NCBI GenBank assembly: GCA_903929795.1
Contig: CAIYWC010000113.1
Span: 1 to 64,000, forward strand
Length of the DNA stretch: 64,000 bases
From: an uncultured Myxococcales bacterium
GTDB lineage: Bacteria > Myxococcota_A > UBA9042
Direction of reading: 5' to 3'
The position numbers and the translations under genes were made by a program. Position 1 is the stretch's first letter. Every line of letters starts with the position of its first letter. Shown one piece after another: positions 1 to 7,478 of this stretch. The notes under the pieces were generated by a model. The model was given only the letters and a program-made list of their open reading frames with translations. It was not told the origin of the DNA and made no database searches.

Positions 1-120
1 GCAATCGCCAAGCTTGGTGGGCACTTGCCGCGTAACGGTAGACCCGGCTGGCAAACGCTCTATACAGGATGGCGGCGCCTTGAGGACCTCGCCGAGGGAG
101 CAAGGCTGGTGCTGCGATGA
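1..120 (+). pseudogene. C-terminal remnant of an IS4-type DDE transposase, cut by the window edge
   Basis: The window opens inside a frame whose last 39 codons run to a TGA at 118-120. The visible end contains AKLGGHLPRNGRPGWQTL followed by YTGWRRLEDL. A KLGGxL patch and a GWxTLxxGWxRL patch close to the C terminus are familiar from IS4-family transposases. The catalytic DDE core lies outside the window, so it cannot be seen whether the element is intact. No clear terminal inverted repeat was recognised in the bases that follow. The assignment rests on pattern recognition of a short tail. Confidence 0.5.
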
Positions 121-308
121 GATGCGATCAATCCGTAGCCAAGTGGGCGGGCGAATTCCCTGGGATTGTCGCGCGTTCCCAAGGGCCCATAACAAAATGT
201 GTCGATCGCGTGACTCAGGTGTCGCCGCACGTATGGCTCGCCAGGCGGGCGCGCTTGGCGACCCGGCTGACAGCAGGAGGACTTGTGACGGTGATTCTGT
301 CACAGGTC

Positions 309-782
309 CTAAGTCGGCGCGGCCTCGTCGTCCGTGCCTTCGCCATCGCCAGCCGCCAGCCGCTTGGCGACAAACTGCGCCAGCCGCTCGCGATCGGTGT
401 CGTTCAGGTCCAGAAAACGCACCGCCAGACCGTGGGCAAACCCGCGCACGCGCCGCGCACCCAGCACTTGCCCGCGCGTGCGGATCGGCGGCGAGGCGTC
501 CGGCAGCTGAAATTGCAGTTCAAGAATGCGCGGTTCGGCCGAATTGCGCTGCGAAAAGGAGTGGCTCTCGATGAAGATGCCCGACGCGCTCAGGTTGGTC
601 GCCGGGTGCTGCCAAATCCGCGTCCCGTCGTTCTCCTGGACAAAAAGGTCAACCATGACGCGCCGCGAGCGTCGCCGCTCAATCGGCCCTTCAATCCGGT
701 GGTTACCGGTGGCGGACATGGCCTCGGCCGTCGTCGGTCGAAGCGCGGTCGGAGCGCGGGGCTGCTGGTCGTCGTTGGGCAT
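309..782 (-). CDS. PilZ-domain protein (cyclic-di-GMP binding)
   Basis: A 157-residue protein that fits the single-domain PilZ family, which binds c-di-GMP and modulates motility, exopolysaccharide or surface functions. The two family motifs are visible: an Arg-rich RRRSRR patch (RxxxR) and downstream NLSASG, a variant of D/NxSxxG with Asn in first place. The barrel follows and ends in RFLDLNDTDRERL. The start is uncertain: ATG at 782 (MPNDDQQ) and ATG at 719 (MSATGNH) are both possible and neither has a strong ribosome binding site. The frame remains open further upstream, but that part only mirrors the gene on the other strand. A TGTGAC/GTCACA inverted repeat (284-304) lies just after the stop, without a T-run. 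Confidence 0.75.
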   Translation of the reverse strand: MPNDDQQPRAPTALRPTTAEAMSATGNHRIEGPIERRRSRRVMVDLFVQENDGTRIWQHPATNLSASGIFIESHSFSQRNSAEPRILELQFQLPDASPPIRTRGQVLGARRVRGFAHGLAVRFLDLNDTDRERLAQFVAKRLAAGDGEGTDDEAAPT

Positions 783-905
783 GCGCGGGTGATTCTTTGG
801 GCGCAGGGGGAGACGCCGTCCTTGGAGCGTAGGGAGTCCCGGCACGGCCGTCAACCGCGGCGCCGCGCGTTGACGCAAAGTGCCCGCCAAGCCTAAGCTT
901 TGGCC

Positions 906-3900
906 ATGGTGATGCAGACACAGACGGACAGGCGACGGCGGCTTCCCGCGCGGCGCATGGCAACCGATCTGGCCTGGCTCGCGCTGGTTTTGTCGGCGTG
1001 CGGATCGCCTGCGCCGGCGCAACAAGCACAAGTGACCGCGGACACAGGGCCTGAGGATGCAGTCGTTGCTGCAGAGGACGCGGCCGATGTTCTTGAGGAC
1101 GCGGCCGATAGCCAGAAGGATGCGGTCGAAGCTCAAAAGGATGCGACCATTGCTTCTGAGGACGCGATCGATGCGGATGGGATCGCGGTCGAGGTTCAGG
1201 GAGACGCAGTCGTTGGTCCTCAGGACGCGGCCGATGCAGCAGAGGACGCGGCCGATGGTCAAAAGGACGCGCCAGATGCCGATTTGTGCGCGGGCATTGC
1301 CTGTCCGGACCTGCCGTGTGCGACCCAGGCCTGCGCCCCATCGACTGGGGCCTGCGTCCCGACAGCCAAGGCCGACGGCACCGCTTGCGATGACGGCAAG
1401 AAATGCACCTTGAACGACGCCTGTGCGGCTGGCGTCTGCAGCGGATCAGCTCCGAACTGCGACGATGGCAATGCGTGCACGAACGACAGCTGCAACGCCT
1501 CGCTCGGATGCGTCAACACAGTGGTCAAAGCAGGAACGGCCTGCGACGACGGCGATGCGTGCACGGTCAGCGACGTGTGCGCCGGGATGAGCTGCGGTGG
1601 CAGCGCGAAGTTGTGGGAGAAGACGTTTGGCGCGCCGACGCAGGGTGAGTTGGAGACAGTCATCGCCGCGGACGGCGGCTTTGTTGCCACGGGCTACCAG
1701 ACCACGCTCGCCTCGTGGGGAACGCCGGTCAGCAGCTCGCTGGTTGTCAAGTTCGACGCCGCCGGCAATGCCGTCTGGAATCAGACCCTTGGCGCGAAAG
1801 ACGACGGAACGATTGCGGTTGTGGCGACGTCGGACGGCTACGTCGTCGCGACGAACAGCATAGGGACACTGTCGTCCGACAACTCGCTCGCCAAGATCGA
1901 CAAGGCGGGAAAACTCCTCTGGCTACAGCCCTATCCAGAGAAAGTCCTCGACCAGTTCTATGGCCTCGTCGCAGACGGTTCCGCGGTCGTCGCCTCGGGC
2001 GATGCTTGGAACGCGTCCGGCATCCCGCACGGCTGGTTGCAGCGCATCGACGCCAGCGGCGCGCCCGAATGGACCCGCATCGCCAGCGATGGCACTTACC
2101 AAGCGATCGCCAGCGTGCCCGGCGGCTACGCGGTGATCGGCGACCTCGCCATGGGCGGCGCATCGGAAATCGGGCTGTTTCGCTTTGACACCCAGGGCAA
2201 CCGGCTCTGGCAGCGGGGCTACGACGTCGACTCCATCCAGCCAAGCAGCATCATCGCCCTGCCGGACGGCTTCGCGCTCGCGGGAGGTGCCAACCAATGG
2301 GCCACCACCGGCTCGTGGTTCATCCGCACCGACACCGCCGGCAACGAGCTGTGGCGGCGCACGTACCCCGGCACCGGCACTTTCTTCGGCGCGATCGCGG
2401 TCGGCGACGGCTTTGTGCTCCGGAGCGAGTCTGGCACGACGGTGCTGCGCGTGGACGGTTTAGGCAACCTCCTGACCAGCAAGGACTTTCCCGGCGGGAC
2501 CGGCTTCGCGCTTGCCACCGACGGTACCAGCCTGCTGTTTGGCGGCAGCACGCCGTCCGGCCTGCCGTGGCTCCAGCGCACCGACCTCTTTTTCAACACC
2601 ACCTGCGTCCCACCGTGCGGCAGCCTCACGCCGACGGGCTGCGACGACGCCAACCCCTGCACCGCCGACCTCTGCGACGCCGCGCACGGCGGCTGCTGGC
2701 ACGTCAACCTCGCGGACGGCGCGTCGTGCACGTCGGGCGACGCCTGCCAGACCGGGCAGACCTGCAGCGCCGGCGTGTGCAGCGGCGGCGGCGAGAAATT
2801 CTTCAGCAGCAGCATGGACTTCACCAGCATCACCGACCTCTGGCCCAGCGCCGGCGGCTTCTTTGTCGCCGGCAGCAGCGGCGGCTTGGCGCGCATCGCT
2901 CGCAGCGACGTGCTTGGCAAGACCCTGTGGAGCAAGGACTTTCCCCAAGGCGGCAGCCTCGAGACCTTCACCGCGCTGGCCCCGCAGCCTGGCGGCGGCA
3001 TTGCGGCAATTGGCCAGAGCGCCGACGCCACGGCCACGCACAGCTTTCTCGTCACCGTCGACGCCGACGGCGCGGCAACGGCCAGCCAGACCTATGGCAA
3101 TTCCTGGCAATTGGCGGCGCTTTCGCCCAGCGGCGTCGGCTTTGCTGCGGCCGGCAGCGCGGCCGTAGGCGCCAATCCGCCGGATATGCTGCTCCTGGCG
3201 CTGGACGCGACTGGCGCGGTGGCCTGGTCGCAGACGTTTGGCGGCCCGGGCGAGGACGTGGCGCACGCGCTTGTCGTGCTGCCGGACGGTTTCTTGCTCG
3301 CCGGCTCGACCGCGCCCAGCGGCGGCTGGTCGCAGGGCTGGCTCGTCCGCTCGGACAGCAGCGGCGGCTCAATCTGGGCCGAGACGTTCGCCGAACCCTC
3401 CCCCAAGTCCGCGATCTTCAGCGCGATTGCCACAAGCGACGGCTTCGCGCTCGCCGGCTTGACGGATCAGAACATGAGCTGGATCGGCCGCTTTGACGCC
3501 AACGGCAAGCTGCTCTGGCGCCGCGACTTGAACCTCAACGGCGCGTCGGGCGGCCTGGTCGCCACCGCCAACGGCTTTGCCACACTCGTGCATTTCGGCG
3601 GCTGGGAGGACCAGCTGCAGCGCTACGACGGCACCGGCACGCTGCTAGGCGCGGCGTCCATCGGCCCGACCGGCAGCATCCTGACCCAAAGCACGGCGCT
3701 TTACGGGCTTGCCGACGGCTTCGCGCTCGCGTATGGCGCGCCCGGCAGCTTGGCGTTGATGCGCACCGACAGCTTCGGCAACGCGTCCTGCGCCGCCTCC
3801 GGCACCTGCGCCAGCCTCCCCGCCAGCGGCTGCGACGACGCGAACCCGTGCACCGCCGACGACTGCGACGCCGTCCACGGCGGCTGCTGGCACACAAGCC

Positions 3901-4769
3901 TCGGCGACGGCCAACCGTGCGGCTACGCCAGCGCGTGCAGCGCGGGCACCTGCGTGTGCGCGCCCGGCTTCATCGGCGTCGCCGGAGGCGTCGGCACGGT
4001 CTGCGCCGCCGACGGCCCGGTCTGGGGCAACCTGCCGATTTCGCCCACCAACTTGACCGACAACGGCGACGGCACCGTCAGCGACGCCGCCACCGGCTTG
4101 ACCTGGCAGCAGGCCAGCCCCGCTGCCAGCACCGCGACCTGGGCCCAGGCCAGCGCGGCGTGCGTCGGCTTGAACCTCGGCGGCCACAGCGACTGGCGGC
4201 TGCCCAGCCTGGCGGAGCTCAGCACGCTGATCGACTTCAGCAAGGCCAACCCCGCGACTTCCAACCTGTTGCAGACCAACGTCGCGGACTACTGGAGCGC
4301 CACGCCGGCGGGGACCGGCTGGTGGACGGTCAACTTCGGGTTCGGCGCCGAGGCCAGCGACGCGCCCAGCGCCGCCAACCACGCGCGCTGCGTGCGCGGC
4401 ACCACCGCCAGCACTAGCGGCGCGCGCTTTGTCGCCACCGCCAACACCGTCGGCGACGGCTGGACGCAGCTCACCTGGCAGCGCGGCGTCGATCCGCAGG
4501 GCGAAACCGTCACCAGCGCCGCCGGCTACTGCGCCAGCCTCGCCGGCGGCTGGCGCTTGCCCAACATCCAGGAATTGCGCGGGCTTGTCGACCGCAGCGC
4601 CGGCAGTCCGGCCATCGACGCCGCCAGCTTCCCCGCCACGCCGGCCGACTGGTTCGGCGCCAGCAGCATCGCCGGCGCGCCGGTTCCGGATTGGCGCGTC
4701 TCGTTCGCCGACGGCAGCTCCATGGCCAGCGCGCCGACCGCCAGCCTGCGCGTGCGCTGCGTCCACTGA
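906..4769 (+). CDS. Large surface lipoprotein: acidic linker, Cys-rich modules, propeller repeats, two DUF1566 domains
   Basis: About 1287 residues. An Arg-rich n-region (RRRRLPARR) and hydrophobic stretch end in the lipobox LSAC, so the product should be a lipoprotein. Next comes an acidic linker of about 85 residues made of EDAAD-like repeats, then Cys-rich CDDGxxCT modules. Two long stretches of propeller-like repeats follow (blades such as FVATGYQT and LAGGANQ with GNxLW/LWxR turns). A second and third Cys module ([26 protein letters not shown]) flank the second stretch. The C-terminal third has two DUF1566/Lcl-like domains, marked by DNGDGTVSDAATGLTWQQ and two WRLP motifs. Family knowledge suggests an extracellular or cell-surface role; the ligand is unknown. 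ATGs at 906 and 912 and a TTG at 900 are possible starts; no good ribosome binding site decides between them. Confidence 0.8.
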   Translation: MVMQTQTDRRRRLPARRMATDLAWLALVLSACGSPAPAQQAQVTADTGPEDAVVAAEDAADVLEDAADSQKDAVEAQKDATIASEDAIDADGIAVEVQGDAVVGPQDAADAAEDAADGQKDAPDADLCAGIACPDLPCATQACAPSTGACVPTAKADGTACDDGKKCTLNDACAAGVCSGSAPNCDDGNACTNDSCNASLGCVNTVVKAGTACDDGDACTVSDVCAGMSCGGSAKLWEKTFGAPTQGELETVIAADGGFVATGYQTTLASWGTPVSSSLVVKFDAAGNAVWNQTLGAKDDGTIAVVATSDGYVVATNSIGTLSSDNSLAKIDKAGKLLWLQPYPEKVLDQFYGLVADGSAVVASGDAWNASGIPHGWLQRIDASGAPEWTRIASDGTYQAIASVPGGYAVIGDLAMGGASEIGLFRFDTQGNRLWQRGYDVDSIQPSSIIALPDGFALAGGANQWATTGSWFIRTDTAGNELWRRTYPGTGTFFGAIAVGDGFVLRSESGTTVLRVDGLGNLLTSKDFPGGTGFALATDGTSLLFGGSTPSGLPWLQRTDLFFNTTCVPPCGSLTPTGCDDANPCTADLCDAAHGGCWHVNLADGASCTSGDACQTGQTCSAGVCSGGGEKFFSSSMDFTSITDLWPSAGGFFVAGSSGGLARIARSDVLGKTLWSKDFPQGGSLETFTALAPQPGGGIAAIGQSADATATHSFLVTVDADGAATASQTYGNSWQLAALSPSGVGFAAAGSAAVGANPPDMLLLALDATGAVAWSQTFGGPGEDVAHALVVLPDGFLLAGSTAPSGGWSQGWLVRSDSSGGSIWAETFAEPSPKSAIFSAIATSDGFALAGLTDQNMSWIGRFDANGKLLWRRDLNLNGASGGLVATANGFATLVHFGGWEDQLQRYDGTGTLLGAASIGPTGSILTQSTALYGLADGFALAYGAPGSLALMRTDSFGNASCAASGTCASLPASGCDDANPCTADDCDAVHGGCWHTSLGDGQPCGYASACSAGTCVCAPGFIGVAGGVGTVCAADGPVWGNLPISPTNLTDNGDGTVSDAATGLTWQQASPAASTATWAQASAACVGLNLGGHSDWRLPSLAELSTLIDFSKANPATSNLLQTNVADYWSATPAGTGWWTVNFGFGAEASDAPSAANHARCVRGTTASTSGARFVATANTVGDGWTQLTWQRGVDPQGETVTSAAGYCASLAGGWRLPNIQELRGLVDRSAGSPAIDAASFPATPADWFGASSIAGAPVPDWRVSFADGSSMASAPTASLRVRCVH
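1051..1278 (+). repeat. Degenerate in-frame tandem repeats encoding the acidic EDAAD linker
   Basis: The bases GAGGACGCGGCCGAT recur with variants about every 21-30 bases, giving repeats such as AAEDAADV, LEDAADSQ and AEDAADGQ. They lie between the lipobox and the first Cys module of the surrounding lipoprotein gene. Such a low-complexity tether is expected to change length by slippage. Confidence 0.6.
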
Positions 4770-4775
4770 CGCCCC

Positions 4776-4804
4776 TTGCGCCGAACCGCCGACCCTGCTA
4801 TCCT
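4776..4804 (+). promoter_or_regulatory. Sigma-70-type promoter of the tRNA-Ala gene
   Basis: TTGCGC (4776-4781) and TATCCT (4799-4804) are separated by 17 bases. The likely transcript start lies about 35 bases before the tRNA. The element sits in the short gap after the preceding lipoprotein gene. It is a sequence match only. Confidence 0.45.
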
Positions 4805-4848
4805 ACCGCCCGCTTCGCGTCTCGCGCGCGCAGTGAGGATTCCTGTCT

Positions 4849-4924
4849 GGGGTCATAGCTCAGCTGGGAGAGTACCTGAATGGCATTCAGGGGGTCATGG
4901 GTTCGATCCCCATTGGCTCCACCA
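4849..4924 (+). tRNA. tRNA-Ala (anticodon GGC)
   Basis: A complete 76-base cloverleaf. The acceptor stem GGGGTCA pairs with TGGCTCC, including two G-U pairs. The anticodon stem is CCTGA/TCAGG with loop ATGGCAT, so the anticodon is GGC and reads GCC/GCU alanine codons. The T arm is ATGGG-TTCGATC-CCCAT. The discriminator is A and CCA is encoded in the DNA (4922-4924). A promoter lies upstream and a hairpin terminator downstream. Confidence 0.97.
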
Positions 4925-4957
4925 AGTACCGGAATCCTGAAGCTTTACGCTTGCATC

Positions 4958-4987
4958 AAAAGCCCGACGAGGGCTTTTGCTGTTTTT
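4958..4987 (+). terminator. Rho-independent terminator after tRNA-Ala
   Basis: An eight-base stem AAAAGCCC/GGGCTTTT with loop GACGA (4958-4978) is followed by GCTGTTTTT. It lies 34 bases after the tRNA 3' end and before the MFS gene, so it probably ends the tRNA transcript. Confidence 0.8.
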
Positions 4988-5054
4988 GCGCGGCTGTTTG
5001 GCGTCGCTGACTGGCGTTTGGCGTTTTGGCCGCGTCTGCGCCACACTCAGCGCC

Positions 5055-6320
5055 ATGCCGCCCACCGCCGCCACAACCGCCCCTTTTCGCGCCTGGCGCT
5101 GGCGCGTCTTTGCCAGCACCTGGCTCTGCTACGCCGGGTTTTACTTCTGCCGCCGGCCGTTCTCCATCGCCAAAGCCGACATCGGCAACCAGCTGCACTG
5201 GACCGCGACCGACCTCGCCCACGTCTACGCCGCCTACCTCATCGCCTACGCGCTCGGCCAGTTCGCCTCCGGCGCCATCGGCCCGCGCTTGGGCCCGCGC
5301 AAGATGCTGCTCGGCGGCATTGCGCTCAGCATCGCCTGCAGCGTCGCGTTTGGCTTTACCGACAGCCTGCTCTGGTTCATCGCGCTCATGGCGCTCAACG
5401 GCGTGGCCCAAGCCACCGGCTGGTCCAACACCGTCGGCACGATGGCCAACTGGTACCGCCGCAAGGAGCGCGGCACCGTCATGGGCATCTGGGCGACCAA
5501 CTTCCAGATCGGCGGCGTCGCGGCCGCGGGCTTGGCCGCCTGGATGTTGCCGCGCCACGGCTTTCGCTTCGCGTTTTACTCGGGCGCGGCGGTGCTGGCA
5601 GGCGTCGCGGTCATCGTGTTCCTGTGGCAGCGCAACCGCCCCGAGGACGCCGGCTTGCCCGCGCTCGTCGATCCCGACCAGCCGCCGGAAGACGCCGACA
5701 CGCCGACGCCCAGGTGGTCGCGCGAGACCTGGATCACAGTGCTGCTGATCGGCGGCGCGTATTTTGGCATGAAATTCATCCGTTACGCGCTGTGGAGCTG
5801 GGCACCGTTCTTCCTGGAAAAAAACCTGCACCTGCGCGGCGACGACGCGGGCTACGTCTCGACGCTTTTCGACGGCTGCGGCGTCGTCGGCGTCATCGCC
5901 ACCGGCTGGCTCAGCGACAAGGTGTTTCGCGGCCGCCGCGCCACCGTCAGCTTCCTGATGATCCTCGGCGTCGTCGCCGCCACGTTGCTCCTGTTCACCG
6001 TCGGCGCGCACAGCGTCCTGGGCTTCGCCGTCTCGATCGGCCTCATCGGCTTCACGCTCTACGGCCCCGACGCGCTGCTCACCGGCGCCGGCGCCATGGA
6101 CGTCGGCGGCTTGCGCGGCGCCGTGCGCGCGTCCGGCATCATCTCGGGCATTGGCTCTGCCGGCTCGGTCGTGCAGGAGCTCGTCATCGGCAAAATGTAC
6201 GACAGCGCCCACGGCTCCATCGCGCCCATCTTGGCGACATTGCTGGGCTCTGCGCTGTTCACCGCGGCGTGCGTCGGCGCGATTGTCTGGCGCAACCACC
6301 GCGGCGCTTCGGACATGTAG
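5055..6320 (+). CDS. MFS transporter, organophosphate:phosphate antiporter (GlpT/UhpT-like) type
   Basis: A 421-residue protein with about twelve hydrophobic segments. Near the N terminus YAGFYFCRRPFSIAKADI resembles the first helix of GlpT/UhpT proteins, which exchange sugar or glycerol phosphates for inorganic phosphate. The loop GPRLGPRKMLLGG after the second helix is the MFS signature. The domain-joining loop (around 195-225) is acidic and Pro-rich. Substrate cannot be read from the sequence, and bacterial members also include regulatory sensors. ATG 5055 is chosen because upstream in-frame codons lie in and just after the terminator. No cognate metabolic gene is adjacent. A decayed copy of the last 58 bases is found 1 kb downstream. 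Confidence 0.85.
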   Translation: MPPTAATTAPFRAWRWRVFASTWLCYAGFYFCRRPFSIAKADIGNQLHWTATDLAHVYAAYLIAYALGQFASGAIGPRLGPRKMLLGGIALSIACSVAFGFTDSLLWFIALMALNGVAQATGWSNTVGTMANWYRRKERGTVMGIWATNFQIGGVAAAGLAAWMLPRHGFRFAFYSGAAVLAGVAVIVFLWQRNRPEDAGLPALVDPDQPPEDADTPTPRWSRETWITVLLIGGAYFGMKFIRYALWSWAPFFLEKNLHLRGDDAGYVSTLFDGCGVVGVIATGWLSDKVFRGRRATVSFLMILGVVAATLLLFTVGAHSVLGFAVSIGLIGFTLYGPDALLTGAGAMDVGGLRGAVRASGIISGIGSAGSVVQELVIGKMYDSAHGSIAPILATLLGSALFTAACVGAIVWRNHRGASDM

Positions 6321-6564
6321 CCGCGCGGTCGGTGCGCGTCGGCACGGCTGGAGCGTCAACAACTGCCGCGCGCCAATTCGCCGCGCCTCGCTCAGCACGC
6401 ACTGGAGCCGCCTCTGGTGCTGGAGATTGCGATGCCTCGTTCTCGACGACGCTGCCTGCCTGCTCGTCGCTGGCGCCCTTGCGCGCGTGGCGGCGACCAG
6501 ACGGCCTCGTCCAGCGCATCGAATCGGCTATCGGCGCGCCGCCGGGCCTGCCCACCGAGGAGTT

Positions 6565-7074
6565 CTAGTTCGTCTTCTTGAAGTCGCTGAAAGTCGTCGT
6601 TCCGTTGCAGTTGCTCAAGGCACTCACGTGTGTCCACGTAAAGGAGCCGGCCATGGTTTTCTGGTCGGCCGAGAGCGTGACGTTCACGGCCGTGACGGTC
6701 GTCGTCCCGCCGTACTCGGAGTACCCTGCGGGCGTGGTGGTCCAGCTCACGGCGTTCGTCGCGCTGACGGTTCCGGCGTAGCTCAACTTGGGCAGCAGCG
6801 AATTCGTCAAGGTGAAGTCGCAGCTACCAGCTGGCTGCGTGATCTGGAAGCTGGGATTCGTGACGATTCCGGTGATGGCGGAGGAGCAGGTCGTGTCGCC
6901 GACGAGGACCTGTTCACTCGCGGTCCACGTCCCGCTGATGTTGGCACAGGCGCTGCTGGTGTCGTTCCCGATGGCACCATCACCACCAACGTCGCCACCA
7001 CCGCCGCCGCTACTGCTGCCGCCGCATCCGACGCCCAAGGCGCACGTCACGGCGAAAACGAAGACCCTTTTCAT
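6565..7074 (-). CDS. Small hypothetical lipoprotein
   Basis: 169 residues. Signal peptide MKRVFVFAVTCALGVGC ends in a lipobox, and a Gly/Ser-rich linker follows. The remainder (from ACANISGTWTAS) looks like a compact beta-sheet domain resembling lipocalin-like or META-type secreted domains, with SGTW and AGSFTW motifs at its two ends. It contains Cys residues that could pair. Function is not recognised. A possible extended -10 (TGCTATCTT on the minus strand, near 7140) lies upstream. Confidence 0.7.
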   Translation of the reverse strand: MKRVFVFAVTCALGVGCGGSSSGGGGGDVGGDGAIGNDTSSACANISGTWTASEQVLVGDTTCSSAITGIVTNPSFQITQPAGSCDFTLTNSLLPKLSYAGTVSATNAVSWTTTPAGYSEYGGTTTVTAVNVTLSADQKTMAGSFTWTHVSALSNCNGTTTFSDFKKTN

Positions 7075-7478
7075 CTTGTGCTTTTTTGTCCTCTCGTGAG
7101 GGATGACCGAACCTGCCCGGCCGCACCCGGCACCAAGATAGCATCGCGCGAGTCGTGCACCACCGCTGCGTGGGCATCTGCCACGAGCGTGTCATGACCG
7201 AGCAGATTGGCGACAAGTTGCCCCACCGGCCGACAGACGGAGTTCCGAGCCCCTCTGGCTGCTGAGCTTCCCAGCACCCATCGTCTGGCGCACCCACCGC
7301 GGCGCTTCAGACAGGTAGCCGTGCTGTCACTGCGCGGCGGTCCGGCGTCCGCCGCAGTCAGGCAGCGGTCACGGGAGCGGCGAGGTCAGGCTTGGTCATT
7401 CGACAAGCTGGCGAGGTCTGCCGATCCCAGTGCGGCGATGCTGCGATCGGTCGTCATCCGAGGTCCGCATGTGCAGAC
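7075..7478. other. 404-base intergenic stretch between two minus-strand lipoprotein genes
   Basis: It holds the upstream region of the small lipoprotein gene (7075-7180) and, at 7279-7336, a decayed copy of the 3' end of the MFS gene. I see no further gene, RNA or terminator in it. Confidence 0.6.
7279..7336 (+). pseudogene. Relic duplicate of the MFS transporter gene 3' end
   Basis: These 58 bases match 6281-6338, the last codons, stop and first downstream bases of the MFS gene, with about nine mismatches (roughly 84% identity). The copy still reads VWRTHRGASDR-stop where the gene reads VWRNHRGASDM-stop, so the reading frame and TAG are kept. Nothing upstream in the copy resembles the rest of the transporter. 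It suggests an old partial duplication around the intervening lipoprotein gene. Confidence 0.6.

Noticed and set aside
284-304. TGTGAC/GTCACA inverted repeat as a terminator for the PilZ gene
   Set aside because: The stem is only six pairs with no T-run, so termination cannot be claimed.
6321-6564. Possible small genes between the MFS gene and the small lipoprotein gene
   Set aside because: Open frames there have biased composition, no ribosome binding site and no recognisable features.
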